Assembly (NCBI GenBank): GCA_963802355.1 | Contig: CAWDIV010000021.1 | Location: forward strand, 310,001-374,000 | Direction: 5' to 3' | DNA: 64,000 nt | Origin: SG8-41 sp963802355 | GTDB lineage: Bacteria; Pseudomonadota; Gammaproteobacteria; Burkholderiales; SG8-41 | Made by a program: the position numbers and the translations under genes | Shown here: one piece after another, positions 30,378-40,861 of the stretch | Numbering within the stretch: the stretch's first letter is position 1 | Layout of the letters: every line of letters begins with the position of its first letter | The notes under the pieces: model-generated | Database searches by the model: none | What the model was told of the DNA's origin: nothing | Seen by the model: only the letters and a program-made list of their open reading frames with translations

Positions 30378-31226
30378 CGCGTTCTCCAGGAACAGGCGGT
30401 CCATGCGGTCCCACGTGAAATCCCTGAACAGCGCGCGGATGCGCCGCTCCATCGAGGAGAGGTTCACGTAGTGCCGGAAGCGGGTCTTCAGGCTGGCGCC
30501 GCGCTGGCGCGGCTGCCCGGGGTCGATCTCCCACGGATGAAAATAGAAGATGCAGGGCTGCCGTCGACGGTGTTCACGCGATTCAGGCACCAGCGCGAAA
30601 CGCTGTAGGGCAGCAGACCGGAAATAGCCGCCGCCGCCTGCCGGCAGATTGCGGTTGAAGAGCCGCACCGTGGTCGAGCGGCAGCTCCAGCAGCCCGCGC
30701 GCCGGCTGCGGGATAGAACGCGAAGCGCGGCGCGTCGGGCATGCCGTAGTGATCGCGACTGAATCGGATAGATGCTCGAGCTGTAGCGGTAGCCGGCCTC
30801 GCGCAGGCATTCCAGCGCCCACAGATTGTCGCGGCCGATGGAAAAGCTGGGGGCCCGGTAGCCGTTCACCGCGAACGCCGCCGATGTCCTCCAGCAGGCA
30901 TTTGGCGCGCGTGACATCCTGCGCGAAACTCCTCGCGCGTTCTGATCGGTCGCCGACGAGCTGATGGCCGTAGCCGTGGCTCGCCAGCTCGTGGCCTTGC
31001 TCCACGATCCGGCGCACCAGGGCCGGATAGCGCTCGCGCGACCCACCCCAGCATGAAGAACGTCGCGTGCGCCTTGTGCTCATCGAGCATCGCAAGAATC
31101 GTGAGCCACGTTGCGCTCGACGCGGCACGGCAGCCGCTCCCAGGAATCGCGCGGGATGTGCGACGCGAACGCGTAGACGTGGAAATAGTCTTCCACGTCT
31201 ATGGTCAATGCGTTGCGAATGGGCAT
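30375..31226 (-). CDS. XrtA-associated polysaccharide deacetylase (frameshifts)
   Basis: Begins ALTIDVEDYFHVYAFAS, in which IDVED carries the metal-binding Asp pair of the NodB fold. It continues HKAHATFFMLGWVA, RIVEQGHELASHGYGHQLV (metal His motif HGYGH), FAVNGYRAPSFSIGRDNLWA, then CIFYFHPWEIDP of the C-terminal DUF3473 region specific to the XrtA-linked family. Frame slips near 31110, 31035, 30890 and 30680. As read, its last frame runs without a stop into the FemAB coding sequence, so the end is uncertain. Expected to N-deacetylate EPS sugars, consistent with WecB upstream. Confidence 0.87.
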
Positions 31227-31275
31227 GGGCGTGGATTCATGACTCAATGCTGTTGCATTCGCACAGTGCTCGGCG

Positions 31276-32441
31276 TTATGCAACCAGCCGCGCGGCTGCC
31301 GCGTCCAGCCATGCGCGCAACACCGCCGCGATGCGCTGGGACGCCTGGCCGTCCCACAGCTCCGGGATCCTTCCCGCTTTTCCGCCGGTGCGCAGAATAT
31401 CGTCCACCACCGCGATGATGCGCGCCGGATCCTGGCCGACTATCGGTGTTGGTGCCCTCGTCGGCCGTGATCGGCCGCTCGGTGTTCTCGCGCAGCGTCA
31501 CGCAGGGAACGCCCAGCGCCGTGGTCTCTTCCTGCATGCCGCCCGAATCGGTCAGCACCAACCGCGCCGACTGCATCAGCCCCAGCATCTCGAGATACCC
31601 AGCCGGCGGCAGCTCGATGAATCGAATGCGCCTTCCGTCAGCAATTCGCCCAAGCCGTGCTGCTCGATCTTCGCGCGGGTTCTCGGATGCATCGGGGAAG
31701 ACCACCGGAATGCGGCGGCTGACTTCGCGCATTGCGCCGAGCAGGGAGCGCAACGTGCGCGGCATCGTCCACGTTGGAGGGGCGGTGCAGCGTGAGCACC
31801 GCATAGCCGCCGCGCGACCCGCTCCCCGGCAGCGCCGTGCCGGGCCAGGGTCTCCGCCGGCCGGCACGGCCTGCTGCAGGTTCTGGCGCAGGGTATCGAT
31901 CATGACATTGCCCACGAAATGGATGCGCCGACTCGGAAATGCCTTCGCGCAACAGATTCTCGCGCGCGCTTTTCTCGGTGGTGAACAGTCAGGTCGGAAA
32001 TCTGGTCGGTCAGCACCCGGTTGATTTCCTCCGGCATCGTGCGGTCGAAGCTGCGCAGTCCCGCCTCGACGTGGATCACGGGCATGCCTTTTTTGACCGC
32101 CACCAGCGCGCATGCCAGCGTCGAGTTCACGTCGCCCACGACCAGCACCGCGGCCGCGCCGCTCCCGGTCGAGCACCGGCTCGAAGCGCCGCATGACTTC
32201 GGCGGTCTGCACCGCGTGCGAAGCCGAGCCCACCTCGAGGTTGATGTCGGGGTCGGGAATACCCAGGGCTCGAAGAAACTGCTGTTCATCTCCGCGTCGT
32301 AGTGCTGCCCGGTGTGCACGCAGCCGCACCGGCAGCGGCGGACTGGCCGCCCGCATCGCCCGGATGACCGGGGCGATCTTCATGAAATTCGGACGCGCGC
32401 CGACCACGCACAAGATGGAGCGCCGGGAGCGTTGGTGACAT
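31276..32441 (-). CDS. wecB: UDP-N-acetylglucosamine 2-epimerase (non-hydrolysing; frameshifts)
   Basis: N-terminus CVVGARPNFMKIAPVIRAM, then MHTGQHYDAEMN, VVGDVNSTLACALVAVKKG, IHVEAGLRSFDRTMPEE and IDTL of the family, and the C-terminal LVLTDSGGMQEETTALGVP with the UDP-binding Ser-Gly-Gly and Glu. It interconverts UDP-GlcNAc and UDP-ManNAc. Pieces occupy three frames, with slips near 32310, 32180, 31990, 31820, 31690 and 31440. The corrected end is TAA at 31278-31276. An ATG at 32441 needs one extra base removed; a TTG at 32413 is the in-frame alternative. The ManNAc branch and the deacetylase downstream suggest an N-acetylated, partly deacetylated EPS. Confidence 0.87.
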
Positions 32442-32487
32442 CCTGCCTACTCCGGACGCCGGGCTGACGCGCCCGCGGACGACGCGG

Positions 32488-33436
32488 TTACGACAGCCGA
32501 GCGCATGTATGATTGACGTGCATCGAGTTCCTGTGAGCGGCCCGCAGCCGGCCGGCTCCGGGTCTGTCCATGACGAGCCCGGAGCCCGCCCCGGCGGCTT
32601 CCCTACTCCGCCCGCACCGACGCGGCGCGAATTCCTGGTTCAGCTCGCTGATCACTTCGGCTCACTTCGGCTTGCCGGTGAACGCGTGCTTCTCGTCCAG
32701 AAGCCCATGAGCAGCAGGCGGTCGCAGAGGAGGTTGATCCTGCGCGGAATGCCGCCGGTGTGCGCGTAGATGGCGTCGAAGGCGTCCTCGCTGAACGACG
32801 GATCGCCGCTCCAGCCGACGGTCTGCAGCCGGTGCACGATGTAGGCCTCGGTCTCCGCGCCGTCCATCGGGCCCAGGTGGCAGGAGGCGATCACGCGCTG
32901 GCGCAGCTGCTCCATGCTGGGGGCTCTGCAGGTCCTGCGGAACTCCGGCTGGCCCAGCATGAAGCTCTGCAGCAGCGGCTTCTCGCCGGGCTGAAGTTCG
33001 ACAGCATGCGCAGTTCCTCCACCGACGCCGCCGGCAGGTTCTGCGCCTCGTCCACCATCAGAAGCGCGCGCTTGCCCTGGCTGGTGGCACGAGCAGGAAC
33101 TGCTCGAGCTCGTGAGCAGCACGGCCTTGCTCGTCTCGTGTCGGCAGGCCGAAGCCGCGGCGACCATGCGCACCATGTCGTCGGCCTCGAGTTGCGTGCT
33201 CACGACTTGGGCCATCACCACGTTCTGCGATTCCAGCTGGCGGGCGAGCGTGCGCGCCAGCATGGTCTTGCCGGCGCCGATCTTCCCCGGTGATCACCAT
33301 GAAGCCCTCGCCCTGATGCACGCCGTACACGAGATAGGCCATGGCACGGCGATGCCCCTTGCTCGAGAAAAAAAAGCGAGGATCGGGGCTCAGCTGGAAC
33401 GGCTTGGCGCGGAAAATGATAGTAGGTCTCGTACAT
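32488..33436 (-). CDS. XrtA-associated AAA ATPase (ExeA/GspA-like; frameshifts)
   Basis: Starts MYETYYHFRAKPFQLSPDP once corrected, then VYGVHQGEGFMVITGEIGAG (Walker A region, GAGKT), RTLARQLESQNVVMAQVVST, a DEAQNL Walker B, LLQSFMLGQPEFRR, and TGGIPRRINLLCDRLLLMG (sensor 2). Frame slips near 33390, 33290, 33090, 32990, 32930 and 32690. After correcting the last ones, the C-terminus could extend through ISELNQEFAPRR to a TAA at 32490-32488; otherwise it stops near 32652. This family is a fixed member of XrtA EPS loci. Its function is not established; motor-like regulation of export is speculation. Confidence 0.82.
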
Positions 33437-33442
33437 GAATTG

Positions 33443-35117
33443 TCAGAACGTCATTCTGAGCGAACCCAGCACCGCGTTCTCAGTGTAGCTTCCAGCAGCG
33501 CCCAGATTTGAGTCATTGTTCACTCTGCGGTAACTGAGGACACCGGTAAGGTTCCGCCCGAACTGATGGTAGTAGCTCGAGTAAAAGTACGTTAGATCGT
33601 CTTCCCGGGAAATGCCGGTAAACTGGTTGCGGCTATAGCCCAAGGTGAGGTTGACGGAGTCCAGCGGGTTAACGCGCCAACTCCAGGTGCCGCTAACACC
33701 CGTTTGCTTTACGGTGTCACTCGAGGCGAAGTCCCCGGCGCCTGTGGTGCTGACTCCCGCCTGCTGCGTTTCGCGGTTCGTGCTGTAGAAATTGGTGAAC
33801 AGTATGTGTCTCGCCCCCTGCAATCCGACGCCCACCTGCCACGTCTTCGCCAAGAACACCTGGTTAGTGAAGAAGTCCACCGGAACGAGGAGGTTGGCCG
33901 GTAATCCATTTTGGGTTATGACCTGCTGAACCTCCTGCTGGCGGGCGACCGGGTCGGGGATTCTCGACTGAAAAAGGGCGTCCAGAGTACTGGCCGTGCT
34001 CGCGCTCGTTGACCGAGTGAGCAGCGACCGCGTGGTAGTGATTTCGTCGTTGTAGTTCGCGTTTACAAACAGGAGGCGCATGCGGTGACTGAAGGCGAGG
34101 TAACGGGTACGGCCAAAGTAGCGCTCACCGGTGCTGGCGGAAAAGTTCGTGCGGGGTGTCGGTGTCCAATCCACTCCCACGGTCCAGAACTCGCCCTTGG
34201 GAGTGGTTCCGTCGCCGGTCACGTAGTCGTTTTTCTCGTACCCGACCGTCCCGGTCAGGGCGAAGTTGGTTGCGATCAGCTGCCGAACACCGGCCCAGAT
34301 CTGCTCGAAGGTGGTGTCCCCGAGGTTGTCCGAGTAGGTGATGTCGTCCTTGAAGTACGCAACATACCAGCTGGTACGCCTGTACGAAGGGCCACTCTCG
34401 AGCCGCGCGTCCAAACGGCTACCCGCGCTGTTCGAAAGTGCGGCACCTCCTGGGCCGGTGGCACCCACCAGGCTATACGTATATCGGGCTATCCCGGTGG
34501 CCTCGCCACCGAAATCATGGCGTATGTACGGACTGGCGCCGGCCGTCCAGACAGTCGCGAAATTGTTCGTAGTATTGACGCTGCCTGCGGCCGAGGGAGG
34601 TACGGAACTGGGACTGGGAAGAAGGAACCTGGGGCGCGGATCCAGTCTGGGGCAGGGAACCAAACTGGGCGGAATCGAATACCTGAGATTGGGGACCCAA
34701 TACAGAGGTAGTGTGTTGTCGAGCGTCGATTGTGGCATCGAAGTACAGAAACTCGGGCACCAGTTCCCAGCTCGCCTTGGTACCGCCGCCGGAACCGCCG
34801 CTGAATTCATGCCTGAGAGTGGTATCGCCGGTGGAAGCGTAATACAGCAGATCGGCCGTATAGCTCGCGGTGAAGTTTATCTTGGGCCCATTGTAGGTGA
34901 AGGAAACCCCGGGACGTATTCGCGTCACCCACTCGCCTTGTTCCTGTCCCTTCGGCGCTAGCGCGATGTTGTCGGTGTAAATCTGGCTCAGTTCCAGGTA
35001 GGGCGTCAATTGCCATTGGGCCGCCGCCGCAGGGAAAGCGATGAGGGCGGTTAGCGGCAGGAACCGCTTCAGCGTGCGAATGAAGTGCCGGTCGACCTCG
35101 CTACTCGTTCGAGCCAT
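33443..35117 (-). CDS. XrtA/PEP-CTERM-associated outer-membrane beta-barrel protein (one frameshift)
   Basis: Signal peptide (FLPLTALIAFPAAAAQW), then alternating amphipathic strands such as LTPYLELSQIYTDNIALAP, VSFTYNGPKINFTASYTADL, YVAYFKDDITYSDNL, FWTVGVDWTPTPRTNFSAS, ending in a C-terminal Phe (SLRMTF) typical of beta-barrels. About 555 residues; the N- and C-terminal parts join by a frame slip near 34600. It matches the conserved TIGR03016-type protein of XrtA loci, thought to be an outer-membrane component of EPS export. The start ATG at 35117 lies inside the end of the kinase gene, so the two overlap by 17 bases. Confidence 0.85.
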
Positions 35118-36051
35118 AGCCATAGCCGTAGCCGTAACCGTAGCCATATCCGCCATAACCCATGCGGGGTCCCTCTACCTTGTTGAGCAGTAGTCCGACA
35201 TTACGGCACGACTCGATGCGGCTTAGCGCTTCCTTGAGGGCCGTTTCGGTGGTCTTGCCCGCCTCTACCACCATCACGATCTGCCCCATGCGGCCCGCCA
35301 AGACGCTGGCCTCGCTGGCCACCAGCAATGGAGGGGAATCGAAGATTAGAATACGGTCGCTATAGCGTTCCGCCATCTCCTGAAGCAACGCGCGCATCGC
35401 CTCGCTTCCCAGCAATTCCGTCGCATGGTGACGCGCCTTTCCGGCCGGCAGGACAGTAAGCTTCTCGATGTTGGTCCTGCACAAGACGTCCGACAGGTCA
35501 ATGCTGCTGTCATGCACGACGTCCATCAAGCCTCCTTCCGATTTGAAGCCGAGCACTGCTGGTACGGAAGGTTTGGCCACGTCAGTGTCCACCAGCAGCA
35601 CCTTACGATCCATCTCCATGGCCATGCTGATCGCAAAATTGACGGCGCAGAATGTCTTACCCTCGTTCGCCGACGGACTCGTCACCATGATGAGATTGGC
35701 AGGCACATCAGGCTCGGCGCTCACCAAGGTGGCAAAGATATGTCGCTTGACGCGCCTGAAACTCTCGCCGATCGGGCTGCGTCCCGCGTCAGGGGTGAGA
35801 ATGTTCAGTTTTTTCAAACGCTCCATATCTATGTGCAGGCTCCGTGTGGTGCGACGGCCGGAAGGCGCCGGGCTAACCACGGCTTTCGGTGCGGCGGCGA
35901 AGCCCCGGTCCCTGAGCAAAGGCGGGTTCTTGTCGGCCGATGCCCGTTCGATCAAATCCAGTTCAACTGCGTCTACCTGCGCGTCCGCCGCCGAAGGTTT
36001 AGCTTCGAACGCCGGTCCGAGCATTTCGGCCATTCTCTCGATGATGCTCAC
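35101..36051 (-). CDS. XrtA-associated tyrosine autokinase (BY-kinase)
   Basis: Intact, 316 residues. Walker A-like motif TSPSANEGKTFCAVNFA, Walker A' LLVDTDVAKPS and Walker B ILIFDSPPLL mark a cytoplasmic BY-kinase. The C-terminal tail is a run of alternating Gly and Tyr (GYGYGYGYGYGYG) ending SNE, the autophosphorylation cluster. It works with the chain-length protein encoded just upstream (37.6-36.1 kb) to control EPS polymerisation. The tail's coding sequence also contains the next gene's start, so translation is probably coupled. Confidence 0.93.
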   Translation of the reverse strand: MSIIERMAEMLGPAFEAKPSAADAQVDAVELDLIERASADKNPPLLRDRGFAAAPKAVVSPAPSGRRTTRSLHIDMERLKKLNILTPDAGRSPIGESFRRVKRHIFATLVSAEPDVPANLIMVTSPSANEGKTFCAVNFAISMAMEMDRKVLLVDTDVAKPSVPAVLGFKSEGGLMDVVHDSSIDLSDVLCRTNIEKLTVLPAGKARHHATELLGSEAMRALLQEMAERYSDRILIFDSPPLLVASEASVLAGRMGQIVMVVEAGKTTETALKEALSRIESCRNVGLLLNKVEGPRMGYGGYGYGYGYGYGYGSNE

Positions 36052-36090
36052 GATTTACTCCCGGTGGCCACGTACGAGTTCAGATACATC

Positions 36091-37634
36091 CTAGGCTTTC
36101 CCCGACAGCGCGAGTGTCGCTATGATCGCGCCGTAGGCCGAAAGCAGGCTTACCACCGAGACCAGGAAGGCGATCAGACGCTTCCTCCGCTTCGCCATCT
36201 CGACCGGACCCCAAGCCATAACCACCGTTCCAAACACCGGCAGCCCGCTCAATTCCCGAAGCCTGCGCTCGTCGGTGAACGTTGGCCTCAGCTGGCTCAA
36301 CAGAAATGCCAGCGCGACCCCGGCTGCGAGCCCGCCGAGCAGAACCATGGACATCATTGCCCTGCGATTCGGTCGCACTGGGCCAGGACGGGACTTGAGG
36401 CGGATCGATCACGCGGAAGTCGACGATACTGGCGTTGGCTTCCATCTCCGACCCCATCTGCGCGGATTCGCGCCGCGAGAGCAATTGGTCGTAATTGCTC
36501 CTTATGACCTGGTGATCCCGCGTGAGTTGCGCGAACTCGGCGTCGACCTGAGGCAGCATGTTCACCGCGCCTTTCAGGGCTTCATAGCGCTTTATGTACT
36601 CCGCCACTCTGGCCTTCATGGAAGCCACGCCCGCTTCGGCAGCCGCCAGAGAAACAGTCAATTGCTGCTGCACGGGATTCTGCGCTGAGCCCACCGGGGA
36701 CGGTTTCCTCGATTTCGCTTCGGTTATCTTCTGTTCTTTCAGCTGGGCGATGACACGCTGCGCGGAAAGGATGTCAGGATGCGCCTCGGTGTAGGTAAGC
36801 CGCAATGCATCCATCTTCTGCTGCAGCGCCTGGATGCGGGCGTCGATCTCGGGATTCGCGGGCTCACCCAGCGGCGCCTTTTCATCGAGCAAAGAGGGCA
36901 TTTCGGCTTCGCCGGAGAGCTGTTTCTTCATTGCGTCCCTGGCGTTCTCGGCCTCCTTCAGCTCCAGCTCGGCCTGGCTCACGGCGGCTTTCGCCTCGCC
37001 AAGACGCGCGTAGTAGCCGCCCCCTTGCCCCGGCATGAGCCCCAGGTTTTTGCGCTTGAATTCAGTGACGGCGTTGTCCGCGGCCATGAGTTTTTCGCTG
37101 TAGGCCTTGAGCTGTTCGTCGAGAAAACGCCGCGCGGAATCGGAATCCTTGCGCTTGTCGCCGAGACTGCCCTCAACGAATATGGTGAGCAGAGACTGCA
37201 CCACCCGTTTTGCTTCAACAGGGTTGGTGTTCCGATAGGAGATGACGTAAAGATTCTCGCTTCCGGCGGTCCCTATCGTAAGCTGTCTGGACAACGCGAA
37301 TATTCGCGCCTCGCGCTCCTCGGGGGTCTTCAGCTTGATGTCCATATCAGCCATCCGGATCACCTTCTCCAGGTTGGGACGGCTCAACAGCGTTCGAGCC
37401 ATCATGGCAACCATCTGATCGACATTGGGCTGCACTGCGAGACCGGCCAACAGCGGCCGCAAGATCGACTGGGTGTCTACGTGCACCCGTGCCCAGGCTT
37501 CGGTACCGATCAGGCAAGCGATACACCATAGCCCAGCCGACCATCGAGACGCCCCATGCCAGGATCACCGCAAACCACCGGTAACGCCAGGTGGCTTTCA
37601 GGTAGGACAGAACTAGATCTAGAACTTCGTGCAT
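36091..37634 (-). CDS. XrtA-system polysaccharide chain-length determinant, Wzz-like (two frameshifts)
   Basis: Inner-membrane co-polymerase. N-terminal VLSYLKATWRYRWFAVILAW with the first membrane helix. A long periplasmic coiled coil spans about residues 90-430 (for example EFKRKNLGLMPGQGGGYYAR, LGEAKAAVSQAELELKEAEN). A second helix (MVLLGGLAAGVALAFLL) follows, then a C-terminal one (LIAFLVSVVSLLSAYGAII). Frame slips near 37505 (one extra c) and 36375. About 514 residues. Partner of the autokinase next door. Preceded by the export lipoprotein gene in the same orientation, 187 bases upstream. Confidence 0.9.
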
Positions 37635-37821
37635 GATCTAAGCCTTAGTGAGGTGCATCCATGGCGGTCCGACTCAATCGGGGCCATAAAGCAATTTTCA
37701 TACCGGGCGAATTACCCGCCTGCCTGCAGGCCAGGCAGCCCATGCGTTGCCCCTCCCGCTCGGATTCCGGATCGAGATTTCGTCAGCAGCACCGACTTTT
37801 CGTCATTTTGGCGTTGGTTCG

Positions 37822-38436
37822 CTAGAAGTAACTCTGGGGAATGATGAGTATATCTCCCGGACGCATCGCCACATTTGCCGAGATATCCGCTTTCCTTACC
37901 AAATCTATCAATCGCACCCCCACTTGCTCCCTCTTGCCGCCGACAGTGCGCAGGATGGTGGCGCGGTTCCCGGCCGCGAAATCAGTGATGCCGCCCACGA
38001 TGATCATGACGTCAAGGAGCGTCATATGCTCGCGGTATGGCAATGCCTGTGGCCGCGTCGCCTCTCCAAGGATGCGTATCTGCTGAGTGAAAGGCCCTCC
38101 GAATCCGGCAACGATGACCGTGACCACCGGACTTTGGACGTACTTGCTCAGGTGCGTTTCCATTTCCCGGGCCAACGCAGTCGGCGTTCTGCCGGAAGCC
38201 TGGATATCTTCTATCAGCGGTGAGGTGATCTTCCCGTCCGGCCGCACCGTAACGCTCATCGAGAGCTCAGGATTACGCCAGACCTGGATGTTGACGGCGT
38301 CGCCTGGCCCTATGAGGTAGAAGTACTCGAAGGCTTCGATCTCGGTTGGCGCCGGCGGAAACCTTGCGCCGCCGCATGCGCTCACGATCAGACCCAACGC
38401 GACCAGACCCAGTGCAGACCATCGATTCAAGTTCAC
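37822..38436 (-). CDS. XrtA-system polysaccharide export lipoprotein, Wza-like
   Basis: Intact, 204 residues. Lipoprotein signal peptide with lipobox Cys (LIVSACGGARF). The poly_export domain follows: YLIGPGDAVNIQVWRNPELS and VRPDGKITSPLIEDIQASG, then the SLBB-type part VVTVIVAGFGGPFTQQIRIL, GEATRPQALPYREHMTLLDV and MRPGDILIIPQSYF. Forms the outer-membrane export channel. First gene of the minus-strand EPS run, so the promoter of the operon should lie just upstream of 38436. Confidence 0.93.
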   Translation of the reverse strand: MNLNRWSALGLVALGLIVSACGGARFPPAPTEIEAFEYFYLIGPGDAVNIQVWRNPELSMSVTVRPDGKITSPLIEDIQASGRTPTALAREMETHLSKYVQSPVVTVIVAGFGGPFTQQIRILGEATRPQALPYREHMTLLDVMIIVGGITDFAAGNRATILRTVGGKREQVGVRLIDLVRKADISANVAMRPGDILIIPQSYF

Positions 38437-38962
38437 GGTGTGGCCCCCTTAGCTATGAAACACAACTAACATGAGACACTCTAGCTTAGTACCTGTTTGT
38501 GTGAGATTTTATCCGATTGATTCTCTGGCAGCAAACGCCGTCAGCGGCTTCTACTCATAACCTGCCTTTCGGCCCCGGAAGGATCGCTACCAATCTGCAA
38601 TATTGACCGACAATTGCGTCAAACCGTTCGAGACCACACGCTTAAGAGGCTGTAAAGCTAAATCGTTTGTTGCGCATTTCATACATAGCTTACGGCTGAG
38701 TTCTGTGAGCCCAATTCAATTACGAAACATTCCAACATATTGCGGCCTATGCCAAAAGCTGACGAAGCTCCTCCCGCTCGGAGTCGCTGCGCCGCGCCAT
38801 TCCCCGCTTCGGGTTAGGCTGCGCGCAGTATTTCCGAAGGAAACTCTTTTCAAAACGGTTACTTAGACATATCATGTACGAAACTTGCTTGCTGGCGGCT
38901 GTCATCCGGAAGATGACAGAATCGTTAAGGCAACAAACAGCAGCGCGGTCAAAGGAGCAGGA
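38437..38962. other. Divergent promoter region between the EPS and kor operons
   Basis: 526 bases without a supported gene. On the minus strand, a GATAAAAT-like -10 hexamer lies about 75 bases before the export gene. I looked for the sigma-54 pattern (TGGC-N7-TTGC) expected for PrsR-regulated EPS loci and saw none that fit. On the plus strand only the AAGGAG at 38952-38957 before the korC start is clear. Confidence 0.4.
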
Positions 38963-40783
38963 TTGAAACCCACAGATATCGGTGTTCCCGACTACTTTCA
39001 TAAGGTTGTCGATTGCCAATGGGCGTGCCCCGCCCACACGCCTGTCCCGGAGTACATCCGGCTGATCGCTGCGGGCCGCTACAGCGATGCCTACATGGTC
39101 AACTGGGTATCGAACGTGTTTCCGGGCATACTCGGCCGCACGTGCGACCGCCCTTGCGAACCGGCGTGCCGGCGCGGGCGCGTTGAAGAACGCAATGCGG
39201 AGAAACCGGAGCCCGTTGCAATCTGCCGCTTGAAGCGCGTCGCTGCGGATAACAAGGACGATATCCGCGGCCGGCTGCCGAAAATTCCGAAGCAGAAAAA
39301 CGGCAAGCGCATAGCCTGCATCGGCGCCGGTCCCGCTTCGCTCACCGTCGCGCGCGATCTGGCCCCGCTCGGCTACTCGGTCACGATCTTCGATCAGGAT
39401 CCACGCGCAGGCGGGATGATCTGGTCGCAGATTCCGCGCTTTCGCCTGCCGCTCGAAGTAATCGACGAAGAGGTCGGCTATATCCTCGGCCTCGACGTCG
39501 AATTCAAGGGCGGCGTGAAGATCGACAGCCTGAAGAAGATCCTCGGCGAAGGCTATGACGCGATCTTCGTCGGCAGCGGCGCCCCCCGTGGCCGCGACCT
39601 CGACATTCCCGGCCGGAAAGAGGCCGCGGCGAACGTCCATATCGGCATCGACTGGCTGTCGTCCGTCTCGTTCGGCCATGTCGACAAGATCGGCAGGCGG
39701 GTGATCGTGCTCGGCGGCGGCAATACGGCGATGGATTGCTGCCGCACTTCCAGGCGCCTCGGCGGCACGGACGTCAAGGTCATCGTCCGCTCGGGCTTCG
39801 AGGAAATGAAAGCGTCGGCGTGGGAGAAGGAGGATGCACAGCACGAGGACATCCCGATCCTCAATTTCCTGGTGCCCAAGGCGTTCACGCACGAAAACGG
39901 CAAACTCACTGGAGTTGATTTCGAAAAAGTGAAGGCGGTCTTCGATGAGAAAGGCCGGCGCAATCTGGTGCCGACCGGCGAACCGGACCAGCATGTCGAG
40001 TGCGACGACGTGCTGATCGCGGTCGGGCAGGAAAATGCTTTCCCCTGGATCGAGCGTGACAGCGGGGTTGAATTCGACAAATGGGGCATGCCGGTGGTCG
40101 ACAAAACCACGATGCAGTCCACGCTGCCGAACGTATTCTTCGGCGGCGACTCCGCATTCGGACCCAAGAACATCATCTGGGCGGTGGCTCACGGCCACGA
40201 TGCCGCGATTTCCATCGACAAGCTCTGTAACGGCGATGACGTCCGCGAGCGGCCCGCACCGATGGTCACGCTCGCGAGCCAGAAAATGGGCATCCACGAG
40301 TGGAGCTACGACAACGAGATCTCGAACGCCAACCGCTACCGTGTGCCGTGGCGCGACAAGAAAGTTACGCTGAAAGATATCAAGGTCGAGGTCGAGATGG
40401 GCTTTGACCAAAAGACGGGCTTCGCCGAAGCGCAACGCTGCCTGAACTGCGATGTGCAGACGGTATTCGCCACGAAGCTCTGCATCGAATGCGACGCGTG
40501 CGTGGATATCTGCCCGATGGACTGCATTACCTTCACGTCGAATGGCGAGGAAACGGAGCTGAGGACCCGGCTCAACGCCCCGGCGCTCAACTTGACGCAG
40601 GACCTCTACGTGTCGGACGCGCTCAAGACGGGGCGCATCATGGCGAAGGACGAGGACGTGTGCCTGCACTGCGGGCTGTGCGCCGAGCGTTGTCCGACGG
40701 GCGCCTGGGACATGCAAAAATTCCTGCTCGACATGACAAACGCCGGACCCGCCTGCCGCAGCTCGAAACGGAAAGCCGCATGA
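38963..40783 (+). CDS. korC: NAD(P)H:ferredoxin-type FAD oxidoreductase subunit with 4Fe-4S domain (KorC-like)
   Basis: GltD-like protein: N-terminal Fe-S Cys cluster (CQWACPAHTPVPEY and TCDRPCEPACRRGR), FAD motif IACIGAGPASLTVARDLAP, NAD(P) motif VIVLGGGNTAMDCCR, and a C-terminal 2x[4Fe-4S] ferredoxin domain (CIECDACVDICPMDC and CLHCGLCAERCPTGAWD). It probably moves electrons between ferredoxin and NAD(P). First gene of a three-gene operon with KorA and KorB. I prefer the TTG at 38963, five bases after AAGGAG, over the in-frame ATG at 38885, because conserved sequence begins at the TTG. No frameshifts here. Confidence 0.85.
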   Translation: MKPTDIGVPDYFHKVVDCQWACPAHTPVPEYIRLIAAGRYSDAYMVNWVSNVFPGILGRTCDRPCEPACRRGRVEERNAEKPEPVAICRLKRVAADNKDDIRGRLPKIPKQKNGKRIACIGAGPASLTVARDLAPLGYSVTIFDQDPRAGGMIWSQIPRFRLPLEVIDEEVGYILGLDVEFKGGVKIDSLKKILGEGYDAIFVGSGAPRGRDLDIPGRKEAAANVHIGIDWLSSVSFGHVDKIGRRVIVLGGGNTAMDCCRTSRRLGGTDVKVIVRSGFEEMKASAWEKEDAQHEDIPILNFLVPKAFTHENGKLTGVDFEKVKAVFDEKGRRNLVPTGEPDQHVECDDVLIAVGQENAFPWIERDSGVEFDKWGMPVVDKTTMQSTLPNVFFGGDSAFGPKNIIWAVAHGHDAAISIDKLCNGDDVRERPAPMVTLASQKMGIHEWSYDNEISNANRYRVPWRDKKVTLKDIKVEVEMGFDQKTGFAEAQRCLNCDVQTVFATKLCIECDACVDICPMDCITFTSNGEETELRTRLNAPALNLTQDLYVSDALKTGRIMAKDEDVCLHCGLCAERCPTGAWDMQKFLLDMTNAGPACRSSKRKAA

Positions 40784-40861
40784 ACCGGCGGCAGGCCTCG
40801 ACCGACGCAATAAAACGTCACAAAGGACGACGGATGAACACCGTATCAGGGCGAGGAAATC

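Noticed and set aside
38747..40810. A 687-codon minus-strand open frame opposite korC
   Set aside because: Antisense to a gene with clear FAD, NAD and ferredoxin motifs; its translation is low-complexity Arg/Ala/Asp without any motif.
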